The notes: a model not told the origin generated them from the letters alone. A stretch of 64,000 nucleotides of DNA from Warburgia ugandensis (GCA_035236585.1 CP141132.1:44271880-44335879); one strand, 5' to 3'. Counted from the stretch's first letter, positions 34,823-50,268 are shown. Numbers and translations: made by a program.

Positions 34823-37800
34823 CCCCTCCTATAGGCTGTACAAGATTGCACAAACTCCCTGGAATCTCCCCCTCTTTCTCTCCCTCTATCCTTCTCTTTC
34901 TCCCTCTTCTTTCCTTTTTCTTTCTTTTCTTTTCTCTCTCTTCTCTTTATAGCTACAGAGCATGTTTGCAGATGCACCTGAGGGTAATATTCCCCCAGAT
35001 CTATCGGGTGCGTCCACAGATGCATCATCCCCAACAGAACCAGGGTTTCACCCTAGGTACTGCATTTCAATTAGGCATCCATTTTTAGCCGTTGAAACAT
35101 GATCTTGACCATTCATATTGTTTATAATTTCACAAGCTTCAAAAGCCCTATGATTCCACAATGATCAGAGACATAGTCACTAGTGAAATCATCGGAGAAT
35201 AGTAAGTATAGCGACCTATATTTTCTAGCATGGATCTCTCTTTTTTCGGCCATATTTTTTTATTATGGACACCACAAGTAGGTACCCCTCATCCCCCTCT
35301 AGCTATTCCAGTAGGTTTTAATGTATGAAGATCACCGGACTGGATTTTCCTGCTAGATTTTTTCGGTGAATCCAGTACCTGTGAAATGGGTGAAAAACAC
35401 CAATAAAACATATATTTTTGAACGTTTTGAGCCGTTGGATGGGTTTAGAGGGTTCTAAAACCCTAAGGAATGAAATATGAGATGTTGGATTGTTCAGGTC
35501 TGGGAGATCTAGGGGAAAGCTGATCTAATGGTCCAAATCAGACCATCTCGGCTATCCTAAGTGCCTAACTGTACACTGGCTATCCCTGGTGGAACGTGAT
35601 AGGGGCGGGCTGCTGATCAATCGTTGATCTGTGAACCCAGATTGAATCTAGGCCCTTGTTTTGATCTGAAACTTTAAAACTTTAATTCAAAGCTCATTTT
35701 AACTCTGAATCAAGATCGAAAAGAAGCTCTAGATTCCTGTTCAAGAGTAGAATCTAATGGAAACATAAAATTCAAGTTTTATTAACTGTAAAAATATGTA
35801 AATTACAAAAAGGGGTACTAATTCCCAAGATTAGTCAAATATGACATGATCAGACCTTAGGATTTCTGATCCATTAGTGATCTAATGATGAGGGAACATG
35901 AAATCAATAGTTAGATGTGACTGATCTAAGAGAATTAAGAAATTCAACCTTAATGGAAGAGGAATCTTAAAAATAATCATGGATTTACTTGATCTGATTA
36001 ATCCAGCATGATCAGAAACCAGAAAACAGTATGGATGATGATCTAATGATAAGATCATGAGAAATGAATAACATAATGTGGCCAATTTGGGGTAGATTAA
36101 AATCTATGCCCTTGATTTGGATAAATTGACTCAAGATCTTTTTGATCGGTTGGATCAGGAAAGATTTGATCATATGATGAGATGCATCAATGATTTAGTG
36201 ATGATATGCCATTAAGAGAATGTGATAGATCTGAATAAAAATGAAAAATCAAGATCTAAAACCTTAATGGGATGAAAAATGAATAGAAATCAAAATATGA
36301 TCATTTGATCAAAATGAATAAATATGATGTGTTCAAATGAGCATGTGAATTATTAAATTTTATTATAACTGTTCTTTTATTTGCTTAGTAGATTTAATTG
36401 TTAGATTTATTTATTTATACTTTAATGGTTCATGTTATGTAAATTACAGGAAAAATGTAATTAAATAAAAATAGATATTGATGAACATTTATAATGAATA
36501 TGGACATGGACTTAATGATAGTAAAAGCTATAGTTAGTAGGACAATATAAGGAATATCATTTCCTTGGCCCAAATTAGGAGAATAATAAACCCCATGAAT
36601 GATGTTTTAAATGTTCATGGATTTAATTAAAATCAAATAGCAAGAGTACTTAGGGTTTAATGCCCATAGGAACCTTATGAAAGTTGAGCTAAGGTCAACC
36701 CCAGTGAATGCTAAATATGGTGGTTAAGGGGGTTCTCTAATAGAGCCTTGCTCTTCCCCCACCTTCTGATGACATTTGTGAGGTCTAAATGCCTCCTTGC
36801 ATGAGGATTGAATTAACCATTCTGTGAGCAGCTTTTAACTAGTAAGCCTTAGTTTTAATTCTAAAATAAGGAGGAGCTGTCTAGAATTAGGAGTGCATAA
36901 ATTATCTTCAATCAGTAAAACATTAACTAGTTGAATAATAATAAGTTCATAAAAGGATAGCAAACTATCTAATCCTAATAAAAATGATAATTAAGATAAT
37001 CAAAGATCAAACAAGAACCATAAAGAGATCTTGAATGATCAAGAATAATAAGAATCATAATATAGTATGTATGTTTTCAAGTAGTATAAATATTAGATTC
37101 AAATGTAGATCAATAGATTAGATCCTTGATCAATATGATCCAAGGAACAAGATACAAATCATCTTATGTAAGGATGATCAAAAGAACAATTAGGAAGTAT
37201 AAATGAGTTGAGGAATGACTGTATACATATGATTTGACAGATACATGAAGGATATGATAATCAAGATCAATGAGAAGATGGATGGTTGAAAGTAAAGATA
37301 GGTGGACCTTAAGAATATATTCAATATATAAGATACATGTATTGTACACATGATCTTATCTTGATAAATGAGTTTTGATTATAATTTCCTTGGAATTGTT
37401 ATGAATCAACAAATGATGTTGAAATGAATACAAAGGGATTGATTAAGTAATTATGAAATGAGTTAAGACAACATATAGTGTTGAAATGATACAAAGGGAT
37501 TGATTATGTAATTATGAAATTACTTAATGGGTAGAATGGAAAGATTTGAACTATATAAGTTGGATCCCTAAATCATAAGGAAAGAAGTTATTGGCATGTC
37601 CTATCATAACTAGATAGATAGTCTGTAAGTATTGAAATATTATTTTTCATACAAGCATGGAGGCTTGTGATTTTGTTTTAAGATAAGCTTATGCTTGGGG
37701 ATGCCAATGAATTATGATGATGATACAGTTCCTAAAGAGGCAAAATGTCCGGTGGGGCAATTATGGGAAGGCCACCACTGTAATAGCCATGGTTCCCCTC

Positions 37801-37931
37801 ATACGAACATGGATCTATATTTTCCACTGTGGTATCAGTGGAGTATTTATGCGGTTATCCCAGCATGCTATACTGATTGAGACTTAGAGCATGGTAGTCC
37901 TTTGATATTTTACATTATGATGCAATTGATT

Positions 37932-38026
37932 ATGGTATGATGAGATGCCTATGTGATGGCATGATGAGATGCCTTACGTTATGGCATGATGAGGTGGCTT
38001 ATGTTATGGCATGATGAGATGTTTGG
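37932..38026 (+). repeat. 25-bp repeat, four copies (3' LTR)
   Basis: Units atggcatgatgagatgcc start at 37932, 37956, 37981 and 38006. The 5' LTR has two. Confidence 0.85.
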
Positions 38027-38764
38027 TAAAAATAATTACCAATGTAGTATTGGAGGATGATTCCCAATATGGTATGATTATATATTAACACCTAGTGTCA
38101 ATTTTGAAATTAGTTTGGAAATGAGATATTATTGATGATATTGACTATATTCACAATTTTCAATGGTTTTATTTATATGTAATATATACATATAATTCAT
38201 ATGATGAGTGAAGGATAAAATGGTTATGCAATTGTATACATTGATTTATATCATGGATATAATGAATTATTGATTTTGAGATATATTGAATATATTTCTA
38301 AAATCCCCTACCAAGCATAGCTTGTTGAGATATTGTAAATGTTTGAATGCTTATGACATCTTAGATACAGTTAAGGAAGATTGAAAGCTCAAGACTTGTG
38401 GATAATCATCACTTAACTACGGCTCAGGGTATTTACTCTGAGGAAGATTGTATTATTTTTTTTGTCATTTGGATTGTAATATTTGGACAAGGTATGTAAT
38501 GACTACTGGGGCTGTGTATGTGAACCACTAGATTGATCCTGATTTTAATAAAATATTTCTATTGTTATTCAGTGGAAATTTTATTTTATACAAAAATCTA
38601 TGTATGATAAGTAATTTGAGGTGGCACTTGGGTTTTTGAAAAATCAATTTCAAAGAAAATATATTTCCATTGCTTGTATTTTAAATTTTTTTTCAAAATC
38701 AAGGCCCTACCTTTTGCAAATATTTATGAAAATGTGTTTTAAAAACCCGGGTCATCACAATAAA

Positions 38765-39585
38765 GAAGTTAGGAAAAGAGTGAGTTTATGAAGGTGCATC
38801 TCCCCTTTGAAGAAAATCGAGGGATGATGTTGGGTGAGGTGGAGAGATAAAAAAATGGAAATAAAGGTGAATTTCCCAATTGGTCCACATGCATGCTTAC
38901 TTGTTTTGTTTCGCCCCCAAACATCTCCTAATTATCCTCTTAAAAACCCACTTTTAGCTTAAGATAATTGAGTGAAATTCTCCTCCAACAGTGTCAATGC
39001 ATGTATCATTGGCTTAAGTGGCTTGAATGGCTCACATTGAGGGCTCATTTGGCTTGGCTCCATGACTCACACCCTTGGCTTTAATGGCTTGACTTTACTT
39101 CCTTAGCTTATCACCTTCTCTCATGGCTAATATGCCAATGGTGGAGGAAATGTATTGCTTGTTCATGGGACCATTTTAATCACCTTTAGCTCTTCAAATT
39201 GTTTCTTTACTTGCCCTAAAGATAATCTTGGACCTTGATCACACCTTGGATCAATGATATTTAGGCCTTAGCTTGATCAGGTTTTCTAATTAGACTAGGA
39301 AACCTCATGAATGCTCCAAATCTCATCTCACTAAAACTTGACCATTGGATCTTCATCTCAATTCCTACAAAAGATAAAAAAAACTCTAATTAAATCCTAA
39401 AAAATGCGATTATTAGCATACTTACATTGGATTCCCTTTAAACTAAAAAATATTAAAATGTTGAATTATTAGGTTAGGAATGCATGTTTTACAAATTTTC
39501 AAAAAAAAACCTATAAATAACACTTTATTTTGTAACGCATAGGGTACTAATTGGGTACATTTTATGAAAAATTGAACACTTATTA
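38765..39585 (-). repeat. 5' LTR of element B, distal part
   Basis: The minus strand starts TAATAAGTGTTCAATTTTTCAT at 39585, matching the LTR start at 20855. It continues across the Tekay-like insertion at 27178. At 39586 homology switches at once to LTR C. Confidence 0.75.
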
Positions 39586-42500
39586 GAGTCCTAATACCTT
39601 TTCCTAAACAATCACCACCCATGAAAGAAAGAAGGATGATGGAAAAGGAAATAAAAAAAGCTACTTCATTTTACCTAAGCCAAAAATTCTTAAAAAAAAG
39701 AGGGCAACTTCAAAGAGTTTAGATAAAGAGGAGATTATATGTCATTCATCCTTAAGGAAGTTGAACCACAGAGAAGGATTCCTTCCTTAAAACATGAAAT
39801 AGAAGAAAATAAATCAAATTGGAGAAAGTGGCCCTTGTTTTAGGACTCACCCATTCCTCGCCATGGGACATGAAGTGATGGCCTTTAGCTAGGAACCTAG
39901 CTGCTTATGGATGGATTTGCATATTTTCCTCAACCTTAATTAAGAAATTAGAAATTTTCCTTATTTCTAAGAATCATTTACTTTTTCTTATTCCAATTCC
40001 ATAAAATAAAGAATTAGAAAGAGTGTAAGAGGAATGGTGCATGAATGCTAATTAACATGGATTATGCATGCAATCTAAAATTACAACGTGGGTGTGTGAA
40101 ACATGGAACAAGAAAGTGGATAAAATTAGAAAGTCGAAAGATAAGGAAGCATGAAAATAATGTGTGAGTGAAGAAAATTTAGAATATAAGAGGAAATAAT
40201 ATGAGATGCCTGCAAATCTAGCATGGAAGGATCCATGCATGCAACTTAGAAAATGGAAAGTGTGTGTTTCTAAATATAAAATAATATGCTTACACTACAT
40301 ACAACTAAGATTCCTTATTGTACCATGATATTTATGACTTTCTAAACTATGAATGCTTTCTACATCTAATGGAATACTCTGCATGAAGTTTATAAACTTG
40401 CCCTAGAAAATAATCAATGAAAAATAAGAAGTCAAACATGGGTTTCTAAATTAGAAAAGTGCTACTTCTATGCTAGGAAAGTGCTAGATCCAAGAATCTA
40501 CCATGCAACTACTTTCTAAAATGGAACTAAACTAATCCTAAAACATTCATAAGACCTATGGAAAACAAATTAACAAGTTTTTAAAACTACAAAATAAGAA
40601 AATGTAAGATCTAAGCAAAGAATTCAAAATTATAAACTACCTACTTCTAAATTAGTAAAGTGCTTAAAAACATGAAAACTAAGCAAGTTAAATAGGAAAA
40701 TATGCTACAACTTAGATCTACAAATTAAACCTAACCTAAAGAAACAAAACTTAACTAATTGGACAACAATGAATGCAACCTAAACATGATGCTAAGTCTA
40801 CCATGCATGTCAAATTGAAAAAGATGCATCCACAAAAAATTGGTGGAATGCTTTCAAAACCCTATTCCTATATACATGCAAAACCTCATTGAATATAAAG
40901 GAAACATGATATGCATCTAAATTACTCTAAGATGAATGGAATTACTATGCTAAACATGAACTACAAAGTAAGGAAAGATGAGAATATAAGATGCAAAACT
41001 AAGGAAAAATTACAACTACTTCATGAGTGCATAAATAAGCAAAACCTAGATGAATTCATGCTTGAAGAAGGTGAATGGAAAAGATAGAAGGTGGTAGAGA
41101 AAGAAAAAGAAAAATAAGCTAGAAAAGAAGTTAGATTAGGTTGAGATCATACCTTTATCTCCAAGGAATTTGATCATGGAAACTTGAAGGGAGCTTGGGT
41201 GAGGGTGATCTTCCTCCCTTTCTTTCTCCTTTTATTTGCTATGCACTCAAGGGAAAGTGATTAAACCCTATACATAACACTTCTATTTATAGATTTCTTA
41301 GCATAAGGGTTAATGGAATTCAAGGATTGAGATCAAGCTACTTAAGTTGATTATGAACCACTGGCTAGATGGAGGGTGTGGAATTCAAATATAGGAATGA
41401 GAGATGAGAATGGAAGAAATAATATAGGAATGGAAGGAGAAAAGAAAGAAGAAAGTCTAAGAGAAGGAGGTAATAAGTTGGAAAAAGATAGAATTAGAAA
41501 GGGAGACATAGGAAATAACTTAAGAGGGAAAGGAAGGTGGTGAAACCAATTTACAAGGTGGATTGTGGGGGGAGGAGGTGTGATTTTCATTATAGAAAAG
41601 TGAGGTGGAGAAAATGGGAGAAAATAAAAAGAAGAATAAAGGAAAAAGTAGCAAAAGAAATTGATAAAAATAATGAAAGAAATGGTGAATTGGTGGGGAA
41701 ATCTAGGGTTTTTCATAATTAGAAAGTCCTAAAGATGGTGTGACATGGAATGCACATGGATGTGTTTGTGATTGATTTAAAAACTCTAAGATGTATGGAG
41801 GCTTGGATGAGATTGGATAGTTGAGATCTTCCTTTCCTTAGGGTTTTGGTTTGACTTTTCATCATAGGAAAGGTGGGTAGGGTTTTGATCTTGTCAATAC
41901 TTCATTACTATCTCTTATATCATACCTACCCTTACTTGAGTGGATGGAATCCATTTCTAGCAGGTAAACCTTCTTTAAACTTCATTTATTCTCTACTGTT
42001 GGATTGGATTTCCCTAGGATGAATGACCTTGATTCTTGAAGATCTTTATATGCTCACGTGGATCAATTGTTCTTCAATATCTTATTTGGATAAGACATCT
42101 TCTCATTGGTTGATTCTTCATCCTTTTGGTTGAGTAGGAGATAGAAAATAAGTAGAGAGTCATCATGCGGTCCTATTCTTCTTTTTCTTCTAAGAAGCTT
42201 TCATTCTATATGATTCCAATGTATATGAACTGAGATTCTTTCATAAGCTTCCAAAGGTGGTGACATGTGTGAAATTGTGCTTGAATTTGTAAATTGCTAC
42301 CTTTTCACCCTCATTTGACATGGAGTTGAACATAGGCTTTTTGGTCATTTTGACTTCAACAGTGACACCAAATGATTCTTTTGAACCCTCGAGACTTTAT
42401 TTATGGTATGTGTGAGCCTTCATGTAGCTTGGAATGCGAAATTTCTCTTTTAAAAGTAGAATTGGCAATTTTATGCATTTTTTTACATTTGTATCCTAGA

Positions 42501-42607
42501 CCTGCAAAACAGTAGAATTAATCCTAATTAGTGATAATTAAGTGATTTCTAAGGTTAAAATATTTTAAATATGGAGCTATGTATGTAATATTCCTATACC
42601 CATTAGA
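39586..42607 (-). repeat. 3' LTR of element C, interrupted
   Basis: Collinear with the 5' LTR from 47965 to 51100. A TATA box (ctataaatag on minus) is at 41292-41283. The last 700 bases of the LTR are not present here, because element B begins at 39585. Confidence 0.8.
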
Positions 42608-44900
<2,293 letters not shown>

Positions 44901-44969
44901 ATCTCCCATAAGGTTGGATCATTATCCTCTGGATGCAAAGAAATAGGGGTCTTAAACCCTCAGTATCCT

Positions 44970-46080
44970 CTAATGTACACCATAGACTAGTTGATGTTGG
45001 GCCAGAACATCAAGCAACTCTTCTTCTTCCTCTATAGTCACAAGTAAGGTTTCAAATGAACCTAAACTATTACAATGTGTACTTTCTAGTGAAGGTTGTA
45101 GGTCCAAATTAGGTGCTTCTTCACTATATGGCTCAAACTGCATTTTAGGCAATGGAAGGGAACCTACTTGAGCTGGCCATTGAGAAGTTTCCATTAATGG
45201 CTTAGTATCTAATAAATTTTTTACTTTATCAAAGGAGGTGTCTATATCAAAATTGGAATGAGTGAGATATGCCTTGAGTGGATCATTACTAACAGAGGGT
45301 AGGGATGGTGTAGACACTTGACTCTTTGTCTCGAAAGAATCTTTAGAGTTGAATATTATTACTATCCTTAAATAGTCATTGGTTGGCTTCTCATAGTCCT
45401 CAACTTGTTCTTTTTTCTCACCCCTTTCTTTTAATGCAATAGTTATTTGACCCCTTTGGGATTCCATATGTGGAATAGACAGTTGAGTTGCTTCTATATG
45501 AAACCTAAGGGTCCCTTTCAATGATTGTTCCCTCTGCTGTAGATGAAACAACTGGTACAACTGATACTATTTTGGCATTGGGGTATTGGGAGTCCTCCTT
45601 GATAATCTTGAGACCATATTTGTTTGGCATGCCTAGCCCATCATCCAGCATAGTTGGTATCATCATAGGAATAATTTCCATGGTTAGGGAATGCATTGGG
45701 TGTATTCACTTCCTCCAAATAATATGTATTGTCGATGGAGCTTGGCAGCCATGGAGTAGTGGGATATGTTGGCTAGAATATGTATAACAATTCTCATCGT
45801 AAAGCTGCCTGGATGACTTCTTAGCTTACATAACTATTCATTCGTTATCCATCCTATTGGCCAATATATTTAATGCATTGGACAAATTAGGTTATACCTT
45901 ATCTCTGTCTCATACATTTCTTCATAGCGTAAGGGCCAAGGAGTGAAATAGCATGAAAGTGGTTTTTAATCCCCTACTTCTTTGGCCATATCTAAGGTAG
46001 GGTTAATTAGACCTACTTGAGCATGTAACACTTGCCTAAGTTGACTCAACTTTGCATACAATGAAAGATATTTGTTTTAC
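44970..46080 (-). pseudogene. gag and gag-pol linker remnants of element C
   Basis: The 196-residue open stretch 45560-44970 ends in EEAPNLDLQPSLESTHCNSLG followed by EEEEELLDVLAQHQLVYG. This resembles the Athila linker LELKPLPxHLKYAxLG...LLxVLxxHKxAIGWT that precedes reverse transcriptase. Upstream, about 46080-45570 gives gag-like text (SRQLYDENCYTYSSQHIPLL). The protein would be particle and polyprotein linker. Broken in several places. Confidence 0.65.
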
Positions 46081-47230
46081 ACAATGAAAGAGTACCTTTT
46101 GTCCTTTTTTTTTCTTCTACCTAGTCTAGGGAAGACCTAAACTAGATAATGTATTCTATATGAAAAATGATGCTAACAAACAAAGGCACACAATAAATCT
46201 TAACCTTATGGAAAATAAGCTAAAAGGTTAATTTTTCTTTGTTTTCGTTGGACTAATGGCTTTACATTATGTCTAACCTAGGTAGCTCCTCTCTCTTTTA
46301 GATTTTCTCTATTGCTTATTATTTTGATCCTATCTTGATCAACCGCTTCACACTCTTCTTAATCAGCCTTAGTTGATAGAGTCATCAAATTGTTGGCAGC
46401 GCTAGTGTTTAAATATCAACATAATTGATCACGTAGGGGCCACACTAGAGTGGCAATAGGTCGCCTCCTTCCAAGAGGGTTCTATGAGCTCGTTAGCTGC
46501 TATAGGTCTCTTCTAAGTTGATTTTAAATTACTTCTTGAGGCTAGGGTTACGTATAAGGTGATGATTAACCTAGGTGGGCCAAGGGATGGTCATCACATC
46601 TATCCTTGATCTTGTAGAGGTGAGTGCCCTTACTAATTCATTTAAGAATTCTCATGCAATTTGATCAACATATATTCACCTCAAAGTATGTAAATGTGCC
46701 CTAATATACAAAGAAAGCAGTAAATCAAATGCAACCCCTAGAATGCAATAAGGAAATGCTTTCTATATGCTCTATGCTACCATCAAAATGCAACTGATTT
46801 AACAATCCAACCTAAACTAGGAATTGGAAAGAAGGGAAGAATAGACTCATAGTGGGATCTTGGAAATAATCTTATCATTCAAGGGTGGGTCCATGTACAA
46901 GCCACCTCCTCTTCTAGGCTAGGATTGCCCACCCATGACATGTATTATTACAACCCTTAACTTAAATGTATGAATCACGTAGAAAAAAAATACAACTTCA
47001 TCGTCACTACAATTCACTCAAACAAAAAAATATAATTGGAAACTATCCTAAGGTCTTCCTACAAGTCCTTGTTCTCTCCAAATTCCTGCATAAATGAAAA
47101 TGAAAGTATCAAATTCTTCAAGAACAAGGAAAGTATGCAAAAATAAAAGAAACAATCCTACATGTAATCCTAAGACAACAATTAGTGGTAAAGAATTACA
47201 ACCCAAATCTAATTAAACAATATTGTGAGT
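46081..47230 (-). other. 5' leader of element C
   Basis: Non-coding. It aligns well with the leader of element F (61780-62200): both share 'aggggccac', 'ctccttccaagag' and 'ggtgcccttactaatt'-like blocks. This shows that C and F are the same lineage. Confidence 0.7.
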
Positions 47231-47247
47231 CCTTGGCAATGATGCCA
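47231..47247 (-). other. Degenerate tRNA-Asp primer-binding site (C)
   Basis: Minus strand TGGCATCATTGCCAAGG against TGGCGCCGTTGCCGGGG. It lies nine bases inside the LTR end. Confidence 0.7.
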
Positions 47248-48269
47248 AAAACTCGATGTGTCTTAAATAATGCTATAACTACACGGCTCTACTAGAGTAT
47301 AGAATTGGCAAGTACGGCTTGATTCCATGAAGACTCTTTGATAAATGGGGTTAGTTAGAATTTAGGTTGTCTTACTTTAACCAAGTGAAGCATTCAAGAG
47401 TAGGACAATTTCTAATTAAACTAAATTAGAAAGTAACCTTAAATTAGAAAATAAGTAATTAAAGAAACTAAAAAACTATCTAAGTAAGAAACTAAACTAT
47501 GAAACTTTCTAAAACTACAACTAACTAGAAAAGAGAACTTTCTAAAATTATAACTAAGGAGACTATGTAAAACTACAGTTAACAAAGAATTAAGGAAATG
47601 ATCTAAGCTACAACTAACTACACATTAAAGCAACTTTATAAAATTACACTAACTAAAAAAAAGTAAGGAACAAATTAACTTAGAAAAGGAAAAAATAACT
47701 ATTTCATTAATGGCCAAATTACAAGAAATTGTTACATAAGCAAGGAAAATAAAGCATGTAAATAAACCAAGTAAACGTCCTTCAATCTAAGCTTGAATTT
47801 CATTGTAGGGTCCACATGTTGTGTCACTCAACAGGTGCATGTACACTTCTCTTCAATCCAAAATACACTAAATTACCACCAAGCTTTTCGACCTTTAAAT
47901 CCCAAGTTGCCACAAACTAGAAAATCCCATCCAATGATCCTTAGGAATAAAGTATTAGTGCAACCAAGGAAAGATGAGTCCTAACATTTTTTCTCTAAAC
48001 AATCACCACTCATGAAAGAAAGAAGAATGATGGAAAAGGAAATAAAAAAAGCTACCACATTTTGACTATGGTAGAAACTCTTTAAAGAAAGAGGGCAACT
48101 TTAGAGAGTTTAGACAAAGAGGTGATCAGAGGTCAGCCATCTTAAAGGAAGTTGAACCATAGAGAAGGCTTCCTTCCTTAAACATGAAATAAAAGAAAAG
48201 AAAAGGACTTGGAGATAGTGGCCTTTGTTTTAGGACTCACCCATTCCTAGCCTTAGGAGATGAAGCAAT

Positions 48270-48347
48270 AAGTAGGTACATGGTGTATCCCTACACAATC
48301 CCTCCTTCCCCACCCCCCCCCCGCCTCCTGCCCCCCAACCAACATGA
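48270..48347. other. C-rich 78-bp segment present in only one LTR of C
   Basis: It contains an 11-C run plus 4- and 6-C runs. The matching place of the 3' LTR (near 39876) passes straight from tgaagtgatg to gcctttagct. A later insertion in the 5' LTR is likely. Confidence 0.7.
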
Positions 48348-49740
48348 GGGCCTTTAGCTAGGAACCTAGGTGGCTTATGGATGGATTTGCATGTTTTCCT
48401 CAAAATTAGAAAGTTCCCTTATTTCTAAGAATGTTTTCATTTTTCTTAGTATAACTACATAAAAAAAAAAAAAAATTTTAGAAAGAGTGGAAGAGGAATG
48501 ATGCATGAATGCTAACTAACATGGATTATGCATGAAATCTAAAATTAGAAAGTGGGTGTGTGAAACATGAAATTAGAAAGTAGAAAGATAAGGAAACATG
48601 AAAAGAGTGTGTGAATGAAGGAAAGTTAAATGGAATAGGAAATAATGTGAGATGCATGCAAATCTAGCATAGAAGGATCCAAGCGTGCAACTTATAAAAT
48701 GGAAAGTGTGTATTTCTAAATGGAAAGTGATATGCTTACACTACATACAACTAAGATGCCCAATTGTACCATGATATGCATGACTTTCTAAACTAAGAAT
48801 ACTTTCTAAATATAATGAACTTCTACGCATGAAGTTTCTAAATATTCCCTAGAAAATAACCAATAAAAAGATGGGTGTCAAACATGTGTTTCTCAATTAG
48901 GAAAGTGCTAATTCTAAGTTAGGAAAGTACTAGATGTAAAAATCTTCCATGCAGCTACTTTCTAAAATGGAACTAAAATAATCCTAAACATTCCTAAGAT
49001 ATATGGAAAACAAATTAACAAGTTTCTTAAAGTATAAAGCAAGAAAATCTAAGATCTAAATAAGGAAACCAAAAATAAGAAAGTGCTTAAAAACATGAAA
49101 ATTAAGCAAGCTAAATAGGAATTATTATGCTAAACATGAACAACAAAGTAAGGAAAGATGATGCTAAATATACCATGCATGTCAACCTAAACATGATGCT
49201 AAATAGACTATACATGTCAACTTGAAAAGGACGCATCCCCAAAAAATTGGTGGAATGCTTTGAAGACCTTGTTCCTATATACATGCAAAACCTAATTGAA
49301 TATAAAGGAAACATGATATGCATCTAAATTACTCTAAGATGAATGGAATTATTATGCTAAACAGGGACAACAAAGTAAGGAAAGATGAGAATATAAGATG
49401 CAAAACTAAGGAAAAATTACAACTAATTCATGTGTACAAATCTAAGTAACATGAAGGATGATACATGCAGCTATATTAGCAATATAAATAAGAAAAACCT
49501 AGATGAATTCACACTTAAAGAATGTGAATGGAAAAAATGAAGGTGGTAGAGAAAGACAAAGAAAAATAAGCAAGAAAAGAAGTTGGATTAGGTTGAGACC
49601 CTACCTTTAGTTCCAAGGAATTTGATCATGGAAGCATGAAGGGAGCTTGGGTGAGGGTGATCTTTCTCCCTTTGTTTCTCATTTGATTTTCCTATGCACT
49701 CAAGGGAAAGTTGAAAGATGAAAACCTATTCATAACACTT

Positions 49741-49750
49741 CTATTTATAG
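49741..49750 (-). promoter_or_regulatory. LTR TATA box (element C 5' LTR)
   Basis: ctataaatag on the minus strand, also kept in the 3' LTR at 41283-41292 and recognisable as ctttataaac near 55467 in the plus-strand relative. Confidence 0.55.
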
Positions 49751-50221
49751 ATTTCTTAGCATAAGGGTTAAGAGAATTCAAGGGTTGAGATCAAGCCACT
49801 TAAGTTGATTATGAACCAATGGCTAGATGGAGGGTGTGAATTCAGATATAGTAATGAGAGATGAGAATGGAAGGAGAAAGGAAAGAAGAATGTTTAAGAG
49901 AGGAAGAGAATAAGTGGGGAAAAGAAGGAATTAGAAAGGGGGACCAAGGAAATAAGTTAAGAGGAAGGTAAGGGGCAAAATAAAATTAGAAGGTGAATTT
50001 TTTTATTTTTAATTTTGGGTTGGTGGGGGGAGGGGTGGTGGTGGGAAGGGGAGGTGTGATTTCATTATAGAAAAATGAAGGAGAAGAATGGGAGATAATC
50101 CAGAGAAAAATAAAGGAAAAAGTAGGAAAATAAATTGGTGGGAAAAAAGAATGAAAGAAATGGAAAATTGGTGGGGAAATATCATATTTAGAACATCCTA
50201 AAGAGGGCGGGAATGCAATGG

Positions 50222-50222
<1 letters not shown>

Positions 50223-50268
<46 letters not shown>

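Larger units (their letters stand above)
27179..38759 (+). mobile_element. Ty3/gypsy Tekay/Del-like element, broken, nested in LTR B
   Basis: Two long LTRs (27179-31315 and 34446-38759) surround 3.1 kb holding a primer site, gag, a protease remnant and an integrase remnant. Reverse transcriptase and RNase H are not recognisable. The flanks gtaaa (27174-27178) and ataaa (38760-38764) look like a decayed 5-bp target duplication. The LTRs differ at about 16 of 400 sites near 29640-30030 versus 37070-37460, and more elsewhere. That suggests an insertion a few million years old at fast plant rates, more at slow woody-plant rates. It has many breaks. Confidence 0.85.
34446..38759 (+). repeat. 3' LTR of Tekay-like element, 4.3 kb
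   Basis: Aligns with the 5' LTR from ggaatattatattt (34446) to ...cccgggtcatcaca (38759). The first 50-odd bases of the LTR are not recognisable. It is somewhat longer than the 5' LTR because of extra segments near 35810 and 36690. The TATA box is intact at 34815-34822. Confidence 0.85.
20541..39585 (-). mobile_element. Athila/Tat-like element B, interrupted by a Tekay-like insertion
   Basis: A minus-strand fossil. Reading from high to low coordinates: 5' LTR (39585-38765, continued at 27178-25427 beyond the inserted element), primer site 25420-25404, leader, gag and linker remnants (24212-23179), 3' untranslated region (to 20867), purine tract 20866-20856 and the start of the 3' LTR (20855-20541). 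Most of pol is absent. It is badly broken. Its right end coincides with the point where element C's LTR homology starts, so B inserted into C. Confidence 0.75.

Noticed and set aside
29730-37349. Identical small minus-strand frames at 29730-29915 and 37164-37349 that look like a conserved gene pair
   Set aside because: They are the same position of the two LTRs of one element; the similarity reflects recent common origin, not coding constraint.
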